Below are positions 55,574 through 64,000 of a stretch of DNA of 64,000 nt, in pieces. The notes below the pieces were generated by a model, which worked only from the letters and a program-made list of their open reading frames with translations, searched no databases and was not told the origin of the DNA. The stretch's first letter is position 1; each line of letters begins with the position of its first letter. The stretch covers positions 1 to 64,000 of the forward strand of contig CALUVO010000105.1 in the NCBI GenBank assembly GCA_944324245.1, read 5' to 3'. Origin of the DNA: Candidatus Gastranaerophilales bacterium. GTDB taxonomy: Bacteria > Cyanobacteriota > Vampirovibrionia > Gastranaerophilales > Gastranaerophilaceae. The translations under genes and the position numbers were made by a program.

Positions 55574-56254
55574 ATGAATAGAAAAGAACTTCTAAACGAT
55601 TTTTACGTTACTAAAAATTATCAAAAATTAAAACAAATTTTGACAGTTTCAGCAAGTGATAAAGAAAAGGAAATTCTTGCAAGGATATATCTTGAAGAGA
55701 AAAAATACTCCGATGCTGCAGAAATATACAGCAATCTTGGAATGATTTATGAATACGGACGCTGTGAACTTCTACAAGGGAATTTAGAAAAAACAAAAGA
55801 ATTATGGCAACGTATAAAAGAAGATAGTCCTCCGGTATTGTGGGGTAAATCATTACTTGAATTTATAAATCTTTATGTAATTCATATACCCAGTTTTTTT
55901 CAAATACGCGCATTTTTAGAAGTGGATCTAGATGCCTTATTAAAAGCAAAAATGATTTCATACTGTGAAAATATAGCAAATGGCGCGCATTTATTTGCAC
56001 AAAATAATCAGGAAAGCTATAAATTCATTGGCAGAGTTTTTGTAAATAACGGGTATTTTGATTTAGCCGAATTGTTTCTAAAAAGAGCAAAAGATATATG
56101 TTATGTTGACCCTGAAGTACATTTTTTACTGGCAAAATGTTATATAAATGCTAATGACTACAAAATGGCAAAAGAGTCCCTGTTGACAAGTATAGAAAAA
56201 GGATATGGATACTATCCGGCAAAAAAACTGCTTGAAAACTTAAAATTAAGTTGA
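55574..56254 (+). CDS. TPR-like helical protein, 226 aa
   Basis: No signal peptide or membrane segment. Repeated helix pairs, such as ARIYLEEKKYSDAAEIYSNLG, GRVFVNNGYFDLAELFLKRA and FLLAKCYINANDYKMAKESL, fit degenerate TPR/Sel1-like units. It begins 18 bases after csrA and probably belongs to the fliW-csrA transcript. It may be an adapter for that pair, but only position supports this. Confidence 0.7.
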   Translation: MNRKELLNDFYVTKNYQKLKQILTVSASDKEKEILARIYLEEKKYSDAAEIYSNLGMIYEYGRCELLQGNLEKTKELWQRIKEDSPPVLWGKSLLEFINLYVIHIPSFFQIRAFLEVDLDALLKAKMISYCENIANGAHLFAQNNQESYKFIGRVFVNNGYFDLAELFLKRAKDICYVDPEVHFLLAKCYINANDYKMAKESLLTSIEKGYGYYPAKKLLENLKLS

Positions 56255-56268
56255 AACATAGCTATGTT
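56255..56268. promoter_or_regulatory. 14-bp perfect palindrome upstream of clpC
   Basis: AACATAGCTATGTT is self-complementary and lies directly after the stop of the preceding gene, 77 bases before the clpC start. It may be an operator for clpC, whose homologues are commonly stress-controlled. It does not match the CtsR or HrcA consensus. Confidence 0.35.
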
Positions 56269-56344
56269 ATGAGGTAAAATAATGACATAAATGTGGAATA
56301 ATATATTTTTCTACATTCTTGTATATACGGACAGGAGTTAATAA

Positions 56345-58828
56345 ATGTTTGAACGTTTTACTGAAAAAGCGATAAAAGTAATCATGCTCGCACAAGAAGA
56401 AGCGAGAAGATTGGGTCATAACTTCGTCGGCACAGAGCAGGTACTGCTTGGGCTAATCGGCGAAGGAACGGGTGTTGCTTCAAAAACACTTAAATCAATG
56501 GGTATAACGCTTAAAGATGCCCGTGCAGAAGTTGAAAAAATTATCGGCAGAGGCTCAGGATTTGTTGCTGTAGAAATTCCTTTTACACCAAGAGCAAAAA
56601 GAGTGCTTGAATTATCATGGGATGAAGCAAGACAACTCGGACATAACTATATTGGAACCGAACACCTTTTACTAGGCTTAATAAGAGAAGGTGAAGGTGT
56701 TGCGGCAAGAGTTTTGGAAAACCTCGGAGTCGATTTAAACAAACTGAGAAGCAATGTAATAAAAATGCTCGGTGAATCAAAACCTGCGGCACAAACTGCT
56801 ACTGCAGGAACAGCATCAGGCGGCAAGACTAAAACACCTTCTTTAGATGAATTTGGTACTGACTTGACACTTGCAGCTCAGGAGCAGAGACTTGACCCTG
56901 TTGTAGGCAGAGAAAAAGAAATTGAACGTGTTATTCAGATTCTTGCAAGAAGAACAAAAAATAACCCTGTCCTAATCGGTGAACCAGGTGTTGGTAAAAC
57001 AGCAGTTGCTGAAGGATTGGCAATAAGAATCGTTAACTCTGACGTACCTGACATACTTGAAGGCAAAAAAATCATCCAGCTCGATATGGGTCTGCTTGTT
57101 GCAGGTACAAAATACAGAGGTGAGTTTGAAGAACGTTTGAAAAAAATAATGGACGAAATCAGACAGGCCGGAAATGTAATTCTAGTAATTGATGAAATGC
57201 ATACTTTGATAGGTGCAGGCGCTGCTGAAGGTGCTATCGATGCGGCAAATATTTTAAAACCAGCACTTTCCAGAGGCGAAATTCAAGTTATAGGTGCAAC
57301 AACACTTGATGAATACAGAAAATACGTAGAAAAAGATGCAGCTCTTGAAAGAAGATTCCAGCCTGTAATTATTGACGAACCGTCTATTGATGAATCTATA
57401 GAAATCATAAGAGGTTTGAAATCTAAATATGAAGAACACCACAGATTAAAAATTTCAGATGAAGCAATAATTGCGGCTGTTTCTTTGTCTGATAAATATA
57501 TTACAGACAGATTTCTGCCGGATAAAGCTATTGATATTATTGATGAAGCAAGCTCAAAAGTTCGCCTGAACGTAAGTTCTCTGCCGCCTGAGGGCAAAGA
57601 ACTTGAAAAAGAGCTCAAAAGCATCATTAAGCAAAAAGAAGATGCAATCAGAAATCAGGAATTTGAGCATGCTTCTAATCTCAGAGACAAAGAAGCTGAT
57701 TTAAAAGAAAAAATCAGAGAAATGTCACAACAATGGAAAGAAGAGCATGATGCAAACAAACCTGTTGTTACAGCTGAACATGTAGCAGAAGTAGTAAGTA
57801 CAATGACAGGTATTCCAACTACAAAAATTACAGAAAAAGAATCCGAAAGACTATTGAAACTCGAAGATACACTTCACCAAAGAGTAATCGGCCAGGATCA
57901 GGCAGTTGTATCTCTTGCAAAAGCTATCAGACGTGCGAGGGTTGGTTTAAAATCACCTAACAGACCTATCGGAAGCTTTATTTTTGCTGGGCCTACCGGT
58001 GTAGGTAAAACTGAACTTGCAAAAGCACTGGCTGAAGCAGTATTTGGCTCTGAAGACAATATGATAAGAGTAGATATGTCAGAGTTTATGGAAAAACATT
58101 CTACAGCAAAACTTATCGGTTCTCCTCCGGGATATGTTGGTTATGATGACGGCGGACACCTTACTGAAACAATCAGAAAGAAACCTTACTCGGTTATTCT
58201 TTTTGATGAAATAGAAAAAGCACACCCTGATGTATTTAACATAATGCTGCAAATTCTAGATGACGGACGTCTGACAGATGCAAAAGGACGACATGTAAAC
58301 TTCAAAAATACAATCATCATAATGACAAGTAACGTCGGTGCGAGCATGATTACAACAACATCAAAACTTGGCTTCTCGGTTGCTGAAGATGAATCTAAAG
58401 ATAAATATGAACATCTCAAAGATACTGTTATGGAAGAAATGAAAAAGGCATTCAGACCCGAATTTCTTAACAGAATTGATGATATTATCGTATTCTCACA
58501 CCTCAGCAAACCTGAAATAAGAGAAATTGTTGATCTTATGTTTAAAGACCTTGTTAAACGTATTCAGTCACACGATTTCACTATTGAGGTTTCTGATGAA
58601 GTTAAAGACTACCTTGCAGATGAAGGATACTCTGAAGCATACGGTGCAAGACCATTAAGAAGAGTTATTCAAAAGAAAATCGAAGATACTCTTGCTGAAG
58701 AAATTCTTAATGGTAAGTATCAAGCAGGTGATATAATTTCGGCAAAACTCGAAGATAAAAAAATTGTCTTTGAAAAAATAGGACATAAAGAGACTATAGA
58801 CACAAAAGAAACAGAAATAGCAAAGTAA
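56345..58828 (+). CDS. clpC: ATP-dependent unfoldase ClpC
   Basis: Hexameric AAA+ chaperone that feeds ClpP and acts in protein quality control. The 827-residue protein has an N-domain with two Clp-N repeats (1-145), a first AAA domain with GEPGVGKT at about 214, a UVR motif at about 420-455 ([18 protein letters not shown]), a second AAA domain with GPTGVGKT at about 547 and a C-terminal D2-small domain with [20 protein letters not shown] precedes the ATG. It has no mcsA/mcsB/ctsR neighbours. A strong terminator follows. Confidence 0.95.
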   Translation: MFERFTEKAIKVIMLAQEEARRLGHNFVGTEQVLLGLIGEGTGVASKTLKSMGITLKDARAEVEKIIGRGSGFVAVEIPFTPRAKRVLELSWDEARQLGHNYIGTEHLLLGLIREGEGVAARVLENLGVDLNKLRSNVIKMLGESKPAAQTATAGTASGGKTKTPSLDEFGTDLTLAAQEQRLDPVVGREKEIERVIQILARRTKNNPVLIGEPGVGKTAVAEGLAIRIVNSDVPDILEGKKIIQLDMGLLVAGTKYRGEFEERLKKIMDEIRQAGNVILVIDEMHTLIGAGAAEGAIDAANILKPALSRGEIQVIGATTLDEYRKYVEKDAALERRFQPVIIDEPSIDESIEIIRGLKSKYEEHHRLKISDEAIIAAVSLSDKYITDRFLPDKAIDIIDEASSKVRLNVSSLPPEGKELEKELKSIIKQKEDAIRNQEFEHASNLRDKEADLKEKIREMSQQWKEEHDANKPVVTAEHVAEVVSTMTGIPTTKITEKESERLLKLEDTLHQRVIGQDQAVVSLAKAIRRARVGLKSPNRPIGSFIFAGPTGVGKTELAKALAEAVFGSEDNMIRVDMSEFMEKHSTAKLIGSPPGYVGYDDGGHLTETIRKKPYSVILFDEIEKAHPDVFNIMLQILDDGRLTDAKGRHVNFKNTIIIMTSNVGASMITTTSKLGFSVAEDESKDKYEHLKDTVMEEMKKAFRPEFLNRIDDIIVFSHLSKPEIREIVDLMFKDLVKRIQSHDFTIEVSDEVKDYLADEGYSEAYGARPLRRVIQKKIEDTLAEEILNGKYQAGDIISAKLEDKKIVFEKIGHKETIDTKETEIAK

Positions 58829-58848
58829 ATTGAATATAAATAAAACAT

Positions 58849-58880
58849 AAAAAGAACAAGCATGAAAGCTTGTTCTTTTT
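58849..58880 (+). terminator. Intrinsic terminator after clpC
   Basis: AAAAAGAACAAGC (58849-58861) pairs perfectly with GCTTGTTCTTTTT (58868-58880), 13 bp, loop ATGAAA, ending in a T run. Confidence 0.9.
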
Positions 58881-58911
58881 GTATGAAAAAAACAAAAATA
58901 TTTAATTGATT

Positions 58912-60765
58912 TTATTTTTTTAAATTTTTAATAAAATGCCCTACTTTTAGCATAAAAGGCTGCTCTTCTTCTGATTTTAATTCATCATATTTTTGCTGTA
59001 GAACCTTTGAAACATTAGGAGAATCTACAGTATCTATTTTGTTTTTAAGGAGATTAAGAGCTTGCTTTAGTTTATTATTACGTTTTAGAAAATCTACATA
59101 CTCATAAATAATAAGATTATTAAATGGCTCTAGTCTCAGAGCATACGAATAATAATTTATTGCATTCAGATAATCATTTGCTTTATCAGCAGATTGCGCA
59201 GCATTATAGAGATAATCAACATTTAGCTCATCAAGCATAGATGCTTCTTTGTAATATAAAAATGCTGAGTCAAACTCTTGAGCATCAAAATATAACTTTG
59301 CTAAAAATGCGTAATATGCATGGTTAGATGGCTGTAAAGAAACTGCAATCTTTGCACTTTCTATAGAACGATTTTTTAATCCTTGTGCAGCAAAGATTTC
59401 AGCTTGATATTTATATGCTTCTGCACAGCTGTTATCCAATTTTATTGCATTATCAACAATTTTCAATGCATCATTATATTTCTTCTGCCTTAGGTATAAT
59501 TTAGCTTGCATAAGATGCGCAAAAATAAAGTGTTTATTGAGATACAATACTTTTGTAATTATATCCTGTGCAACCTGAAACTGCCCGAGCTCACAATAAC
59601 AATCTGCAAGTTCGCTAAGATATTCCAATGACTCAGGCTTTATGTTAAGAGCACTTTGCAAACAGCTTATTGCCTCTTTGTACATGGGAAACTCTTTATA
59701 TATCTTTGCCATCGCATAATATAAAAAGTCATTATTTGTAACTGATTCTGCCAATTGATGCAATGAATTCTTTGCATCAATTATATTGCCATTTTTGGCA
59801 CTTAACATTGCTTTCAAAATAATAGCATCAGTATAATTTGCATTGAGCGCAAGTATATGTTCAATGGTTTCAAGTGCTTTGTTGTAATCATGGCGTTCAT
59901 AGTATAGGTAAGCAAGCGCATAATTATAAATCAAATTTGATTGTTCAAGAGAAACTGCTTTTTTAAAAGACTGTTCCGCTTCCATCAGCCAACCATTAAG
60001 AGAATATGCCGTACCCAAATTGTAATGGTAGAAGGCATTATTCGGCTCAATTTTTATTGCAAACTGAAAATAATTTATAGCATCACCAATTTTTTGCTGA
60101 TCTAATTTTAAAAGTCCAAGATAATTGTAAGTCCTGTCACACTGAATTTCGTCGAGAATACTGTTAAAAAGTTTTTCTGCATCTGCTTCTTGATGCTTCT
60201 GGTAATAAATTACACCAAGATAAAACCTTGCATCTGTATTTTGCGGATAAAGCTTTATAATTTCTTGAAAGATTCCTATTGCTTTAAAAATCTGGTTTAA
60301 TTTTAATCTAGCATAACCTTCAATCAAGAGTAATTTTTCATTTTTTCTTTCTTCAAAATTGAAATTTGACGATTCAATTTCTTCAATTATTGTATTATAC
60401 TGGCTGCATTCAGTAAGCATTTCCAGATAAGTAACAAAATTATCTATTACAGGTGAAAGCTTGTACAATTTCTGCGCATATTCTAGTGCCTTTGCGTATT
60501 TTTTATTGATTTTATTGATATTAATTACAATTTTTAGTGTTTCAATATGTTCTTGATTAAGCTCCAATATTTTTTCAGCATATTCAAGCGAACGCTCAAA
60601 ATTATTCATCAAAAAATACAACTGAGATATTTGAGACAGTATTTCTATATTATCACTGTCCAAGCAAAGTGCTTTATACAAGGCTTCTATAGCCTGTTTA
60701 TAATGTTTTTCTTCCTGAAACTGGAAGGCTTGCTTTAAAAATTTTGCTGTTAACCCGTCACTCAT
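58912..60765 (-). CDS. Large TPR-repeat protein, 617 aa
   Basis: Almost entirely TPR helices; at least twelve units can be seen, each with the A/G/Y pattern (for example AIEALYKALCLDSDNIEILSQ, NYFQFAIKIEPNNAFYHYNLG). There is no signal peptide or membrane helix. The last 20 residues are basic (FMLKVGHFIKNLKK). It follows exbD2 by 61 bases on the same strand, so it may belong to the Ton/Tol operon and scaffold its partners. The ATG at 60765 lacks an obvious Shine-Dalgarno. Confidence 0.8.
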   Translation of the reverse strand: MSDGLTAKFLKQAFQFQEEKHYKQAIEALYKALCLDSDNIEILSQISQLYFLMNNFERSLEYAEKILELNQEHIETLKIVININKINKKYAKALEYAQKLYKLSPVIDNFVTYLEMLTECSQYNTIIEEIESSNFNFEERKNEKLLLIEGYARLKLNQIFKAIGIFQEIIKLYPQNTDARFYLGVIYYQKHQEADAEKLFNSILDEIQCDRTYNYLGLLKLDQQKIGDAINYFQFAIKIEPNNAFYHYNLGTAYSLNGWLMEAEQSFKKAVSLEQSNLIYNYALAYLYYERHDYNKALETIEHILALNANYTDAIILKAMLSAKNGNIIDAKNSLHQLAESVTNNDFLYYAMAKIYKEFPMYKEAISCLQSALNIKPESLEYLSELADCYCELGQFQVAQDIITKVLYLNKHFIFAHLMQAKLYLRQKKYNDALKIVDNAIKLDNSCAEAYKYQAEIFAAQGLKNRSIESAKIAVSLQPSNHAYYAFLAKLYFDAQEFDSAFLYYKEASMLDELNVDYLYNAAQSADKANDYLNAINYYSYALRLEPFNNLIIYEYVDFLKRNNKLKQALNLLKNKIDTVDSPNVSKVLQQKYDELKSEEEQPFMLKVGHFIKNLKK

Positions 60766-60826
60766 ACATTCATTATATTGTTAATTCCTAACTGCGTAAA
60801 GTATTTTATTGAAATATACTTTAATT

Positions 60827-61219
60827 TTATGATTCTGAAATAGATATATTGGTAACTCCTGCATTTCTCGCTTTGTCCATCAATTTTACTACTGCACCAT
60901 GTGAGGCCTCAGGCTGAGCAAGTATTAAGACACCTTCTGGAAATTCTTTTGATTTCTGCTTTATTACATTCTCAAGCTGTGACGAAACAATTTCATTATC
61001 ATCAATATAATATCTGTCATCATCACTTACTGTAACAGATATAAGTTTGTTTTCCTGTTTTACATCCTGAACTTCCACATTGTTAGGAACAGCAAGATTT
61101 AATCCCTGTTGATCCAGTAAAGGAGCAATAACCATCATTATAATTAACAGAACAAGAAAAATATCTGTTAACGGTGTAATGTTTATTTCATTGAATGTAT
61201 TTCGTTCTCTGCTTGCCAT
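60827..61219 (-). CDS. exbD: ExbD/TolR-family protein, second copy
   Basis: A 130-residue proton-channel accessory protein with a short cytoplasmic start, one membrane helix (ITPLTDIFLVLLIIMMVIAP) containing the conserved aspartate in PLTD, and a periplasmic domain of about 95 residues. AAGGA lies before the ATG. It is separated by 11 bases from the first exbD, with which it shares the membrane helix nearly exactly, so one arose by duplication. Confidence 0.9.
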   Translation of the reverse strand: MASRERNTFNEINITPLTDIFLVLLIIMMVIAPLLDQQGLNLAVPNNVEVQDVKQENKLISVTVSDDDRYYIDDNEIVSSQLENVIKQKSKEFPEGVLILAQPEASHGAVVKLMDKARNAGVTNISISES

Positions 61220-61230
61220 TATGTTTTTCC

Positions 61231-61761
61231 TTATTCCTCAGCCGGTATTTCGCCTACCGGTCTATAGTCATTAACAGGTAAATCCGTTACAGGTATGTTA
61301 GTTGTTTTTCCCTGAGGTTTTTCATTATTTTTTAGTTTCTTTTGTTCTTTTTTAGAAAGCGGTTCACCTGCCACTATAAGTTTATCAAACTCAGCATCCT
61401 GAGCTGCCTTCATTATTTTCATTATCTCTTTGCTCTTGACGCTTTCGTCGGCCTTTACTACAATTTCTTTCTTTTCGAGCTTTGGTTTTAGTGCAACAAG
61501 CTGTCTGTAAATATCATTTTCTTGAATAGCCGTTCCATTTATATAAAATTTACCGTCTTTTGTTACTGAAATTGTAGCCTTGTCCTGTTCAACACTCAAG
61601 CCGCTGTTAATTTCAGGCATTTTAATACTGCTGTCGTTTGATTGAAATGTCGGTGCAATAACCATCATAATAATCAAAAGTACCAGAAAAATATCTGTTA
61701 ATGGTGTTATGTTTATTTCTGTGAAAAGTGCCTCTTTCCCTTTTGTAGTCTTAAAAGCCAT
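61231..61761 (-). CDS. exbD: ExbD/TolR-family protein, first copy
   Basis: A 176-residue paralogue with the same helix NITPLTDIFLVLLIIMMVIA and a periplasmic domain of about 100 residues, then a 35-residue Lys/Pro-rich tail ending in PVNDYRPVGEIPAEE that the second copy lacks. AAAGGAT precedes the ATG. It lies downstream of exbB across an unusually long 236-base gap with hairpins. Confidence 0.9.
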   Translation of the reverse strand: MAFKTTKGKEALFTEINITPLTDIFLVLLIIMMVIAPTFQSNDSSIKMPEINSGLSVEQDKATISVTKDGKFYINGTAIQENDIYRQLVALKPKLEKKEIVVKADESVKSKEIMKIMKAAQDAEFDKLIVAGEPLSKKEQKKLKNNEKPQGKTTNIPVTDLPVNDYRPVGEIPAEE

Positions 61762-61997
61762 TTCTGTTTATCCTTTTTCCGGAATTATTCCTGTTTTATC
61801 TAATCTAGTGTCGCAGTTGCCGCCTCGAGCCTTCGAGCCATCACTGCTTACCTTTTTAATGTGACACTCACCTACACTTAACTTCGTTAAGTTTCAAAGA
61901 CAGGCTCACTACTGCTCACTTCTTTGCGCGTGTTCGCTTTGTCAAAAAATTCATTCACGTCACTTTGCTCCTTATCACGAATTTTTCTCGGTGAATC
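61762..61997 (-). other. Structured 236-base gap within the exbB-exbD operon
   Basis: No ORF is supported. On the minus strand, from exbB towards exbD, it contains ACTTAAC-GAA-GTTAAGT (61882-61898 region) and a nested hairpin with outer GCAGT/ACTGC and inner CTCGA-AGGC-TCGAG around 61811-61845. The second hairpin region is more GC-rich than the neighbouring genes. It could be a processing or attenuation site or a remnant of an inserted repeat. Confidence 0.5.
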
Positions 61998-62645
61998 TTA
62001 TAATGCTATATTCGTAGGTTGATTCACTACTACTTCTTCATTGCTGTCAACAAAGCTCAAGAAAAGCAGTTTAATAAGCTGAAAATCATCTTCAAATCTT
62101 TTAACCATTGATTGAAAATAGTTGTATAATACAACAGCGACAATTGCTACACCCAGACCTAATGCTGTTGCTATCAACGCTGATGCAATACCTGACGCAA
62201 CTGCTGCTGATTGATTTCCCTGTACAGCCAAATCCTGAAATGTGTATAAAATTCTTACAACTGTACCGAATAAGCCTAAAAACGGACAAACACCGCCAAT
62301 TGTACCGAGTATTGTTAGATGTGATTCGAGTTTTCTTGTTGCAAGGCTGGAAGCGATATCAAATGAACGGGAAAAGCCGTTTTTCTGCTCGGAAAAAATT
62401 CTCACTGCTTCTTCTGATACCTCTCCTATGATGCCTCCTAACTGTACACTTAAATTCTGTGCGGAATCCAGATTGTTTCTAGCCAGTTCTTTTTGAAGTT
62501 TTGGAATAAACTGCACAACATCTCTTTTGTTTTTGTTGTAATAATAAAATCTGTTGATTGCTACAGCTACAGTAAGTATTGAACACAGAAGAATCGGTGC
62601 AATAATCCATAAGTCTTCGATAGCTGCTTTTAGTAATAATTCCAT
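61998..62645 (-). CDS. exbB: ExbB/TolQ/MotA-type proton channel
   Basis: Inner-membrane protein of 215 residues with three membrane helices: about 10-30, 108-135 (LGTIGGVCPFLGLFGTVVRIL) and 147-172 (VASGIASALIATALGLGVAIVAVVLYNYF). The cytoplasmic loop between 35 and 105 is typical. With ExbD it converts the proton gradient into motion of TonB. GAGGATAC lies before the ATG. The order tonB-exbB-exbD-exbD is complete apart from a porin or receptor gene. Confidence 0.92.
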   Translation of the reverse strand: MELLLKAAIEDLWIIAPILLCSILTVAVAINRFYYYNKNKRDVVQFIPKLQKELARNNLDSAQNLSVQLGGIIGEVSEEAVRIFSEQKNGFSRSFDIASSLATRKLESHLTILGTIGGVCPFLGLFGTVVRILYTFQDLAVQGNQSAAVASGIASALIATALGLGVAIVAVVLYNYFQSMVKRFEDDFQLIKLLFLSFVDSNEEVVVNQPTNIAL

Positions 62646-62681
62646 TTTGTATCCTCTTTCTATCTAATTTAATATCGGTTT

Positions 62682-63881
62682 TTAGTAAGTCGTTGCTCCA
62701 AAAACGTTGTAGTCAAACGTAAATTGAATATCTACACTGTCTCCTTTATATTCAGGCGGCAATGGTTTAAACGGGGCAGTCAATTCTACTGCGTGCATTG
62801 CTGCTCTGTCTGCTGCCGGCAAACCGGAGGATTTGTATACCCTGTGTGATATGAGTCTTCCGTCTCTTGCAATTTTAAACAGCAGTACAACTCTTTTGCT
62901 TTCGTTGCCTTTTGGCGGTTCCCAGTTCATTTTTATTCTTCTCTGGAGTTCTCTCATATAAGGACCAAAATCCGGCTCTTTGATTGCATCTATTCCGGGT
63001 GCACCTTTTGGATTACCTGGACTTGGATTACCTATGTTGCCGCCTCTTCCCGCACTACCCGGTGAAAATCTTCCGCCTGAGGAACCGCCGCTTGGAGAAA
63101 AACTCGGAGCAGGGGTTCTGCTGCCTGAACCTGCCGAGCTGCTTTTAGTTCCCGAGCCAGTCTTTGACCCTGCAACAGGACCGGCCGATGGACCTGCTAC
63201 TTTTGGTGCTGCAACTTTCGGCATTGGTACATTAAAACTATTATTAGGTTTATTTACTTTGGGTGCACTTGGTTTTATCGCCGGCCTCGGTGCAACTGTC
63301 GGTGCTTTTGTTTGAGTACCCTTTGGAGTAGGTGCTGGAGCGTTTTTTTTCGGAGTTTTAGGAGCCCAAGGCATTTGTATTGCAGGTTTTGGTGCTTGCT
63401 TTTGAACAGGCTTTTGCTGCTTAGGCTGTGTTCTTGCCGGTTGTTGTTCCCTTTTTGGCTGCTGCCTGTGTGCAGGAGCAGCTTGTTGTTGTGGTTTGCT
63501 TGCCTGCGATGCTGCTTGAGGCTGTGAAACCGGTCTTTTGGGATCGTGTATACCTCCAGCTCTGGAATTTCGGTCAGCTCTGAATTTTGTATTTTTATTT
63601 ATCGGCTCAGCTTCTTTATTTACAAGCACAAATTCAATGTCTTTTGGCTTTTGCTGAGGCTTATCAAATATTGAAAAATGTACGCCTAAAATAGCTAAAA
63701 TAATTATGCTAAGCCATACAAGCCCCACTGCAATCGGGTGCAGTGCAAAAGAAAAGATAAAACATTTTTTTAGCGAAATATCGTTTTCATCTTCTTTTTT
63801 GTAGATACCGTAAGTATACTTTGTATCTTTTATCTCTTCGTCTTCTTCGTCGTATAAATTAATGTTGCCTAGTAATGTCAT
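62682..63881 (-). CDS. tonB: TonB/TolA-type energy transducer
   Basis: A 399-residue protein with a cytoplasmic start, one membrane helix at about 41-68, a long Pro/Gln/Ala/Lys-rich then Gly/Ser-rich periplasmic linker at about 100-290, and a C-terminal TonB domain at about 305-399 (YMRELQRRIKMNWEPP, KIARDGRLISHRVYKSSG, FTFDYNVFGATTY). It would span the periplasm and pull on outer-membrane receptors. GGGGAAAAA precedes the ATG. The gene is 36 bases upstream of exbB. Confidence 0.88.
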   Translation of the reverse strand: MTLLGNINLYDEEDEEIKDTKYTYGIYKKEDENDISLKKCFIFSFALHPIAVGLVWLSIIILAILGVHFSIFDKPQQKPKDIEFVLVNKEAEPINKNTKFRADRNSRAGGIHDPKRPVSQPQAASQASKPQQQAAPAHRQQPKREQQPARTQPKQQKPVQKQAPKPAIQMPWAPKTPKKNAPAPTPKGTQTKAPTVAPRPAIKPSAPKVNKPNNSFNVPMPKVAAPKVAGPSAGPVAGSKTGSGTKSSSAGSGSRTPAPSFSPSGGSSGGRFSPGSAGRGGNIGNPSPGNPKGAPGIDAIKEPDFGPYMRELQRRIKMNWEPPKGNESKRVVLLFKIARDGRLISHRVYKSSGLPAADRAAMHAVELTAPFKPLPPEYKGDSVDIQFTFDYNVFGATTY

Positions 63882-63952
63882 TTTTTCCCCAAATCTCTTT
63901 TGTTTTAGTTTAACAAAATCATTTCGCTAAAACAAATCACCTGATTTACCTA

Positions 63953-64000
63953 TTAATGTTGGTAACCTTGCTGCGGTGTAAATGTAATCTGCTGGTCAAG
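63953..64000 (-). CDS. C-terminal end of an unknown protein (partial)
   Basis: On the minus strand the window edge opens into a frame ending ...LDQQITFTPQQGYQH with TAA at 63953-63955. It is 71 bases upstream of tonB on the same strand. Only 15 residues are visible, so the family cannot be named. Confidence 0.4.
   Translation of the reverse strand, partial: LDQQITFTPQQGYQH

Noticed and set aside
62980-63527. Plus-strand ORFs opposite tonB
   Set aside because: They are shadows of the low-complexity Pro/Gln/Gly linker of tonB, with biased composition and no ribosome site.

Overview
The window is one AT-rich bacterial chromosome segment with tightly packed, standard-code genes. My best guess at the source is a gut Gastranaerophilales-type bacterium (Melainabacteria/Vampirovibrionia, the non-photosynthetic sister group of Cyanobacteria). 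This is inference. It rests on the AT-rich coding, a didermal envelope set (TonB/ExbB/ExbD, LspA, PBP4-type DacB), anaerobe-style genes (EtfAB, radical SAM enzymes), and several large Gln/Asn-rich proteins of unknown family that resemble lineage-specific proteins of that group. I see no phage, no insertion sequence with a transposase, no CRISPR array and no rRNA.

Layout. 0-4.3 kb: ilvC and two unknown proteins, with a long structured intergenic stretch. 4.5-9.8 kb: a minus-strand operon of an MnmC-like methyltransferase, an FAD oxidoreductase, ribE, ribBA and a GNAT protein. 10.1-15 kb: an orphan NarL-type response regulator, then the overlapping operon nadB-nadC-etfB-etfA. 15.3-16.8 kb: two related Pro/Gln-rich proteins. 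16.8-21.9 kb: a radical-SAM/DUF2344 protein with RNase E/G. 21.9-27.6 kb: coaX, a secreted NTF2-like protein, lspA, rluD-type synthase, ysxC and small unknown proteins. 27.7-33.4 kb: a 31-residue membrane peptide, hisB, a hisC-HAD fusion, a SIMPL protein and ligA. 33.4-39.6 kb: a PLP decarboxylase, panC/panB, yvcK and a PxpA-like protein. 39.6-43.9 kb: rimP-nusA, a U32 protein and rplI. 44-50.4 kb: four unknown, probably lineage-specific proteins and one tRNA(CAT). 50.4-58.9 kb: mtaB, an amidase, dacB, TPR proteins, fliW-csrA and clpC. 58.9-64 kb: a TPR protein and a tonB-exbB-exbD-exbD operon.

How the genes fit together. Cofactor supply dominates: riboflavin (ribE, ribBA), NAD (nadB, nadC), and pantothenate/CoA (panB, panC, coaX). 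Flavin synthesis is co-transcribed with a flavoenzyme. NAD synthesis is co-transcribed with an electron-transfer flavoprotein, which suggests that ETF takes electrons from aspartate oxidase or otherwise serves that operon. RNA metabolism is the second theme: RNase E/G, NusA, RimP, CsrA, RluD-type, MtaB and U32 enzymes.

The most unusual DNA is intergenic. A hairpin repeat with conserved flanks (ACTCTGCCGA ... GAGAGGTAGA) and fully different but still self-complementary stems occurs at 4.44 kb and twice around the tRNA at 49.1-49.4 kb. At the tRNA, the two copies face each other and bound a 290-bp block. The outer flanks of that block are exact copies of the 3' and 5' ends of the enclosed tRNA. 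Other notable points are three iterated AT-rich repeats upstream of the response regulator, an intrinsic-terminator-like hairpin in the rimP-nusA leader, and two small ORFs with good ribosome binding sites.
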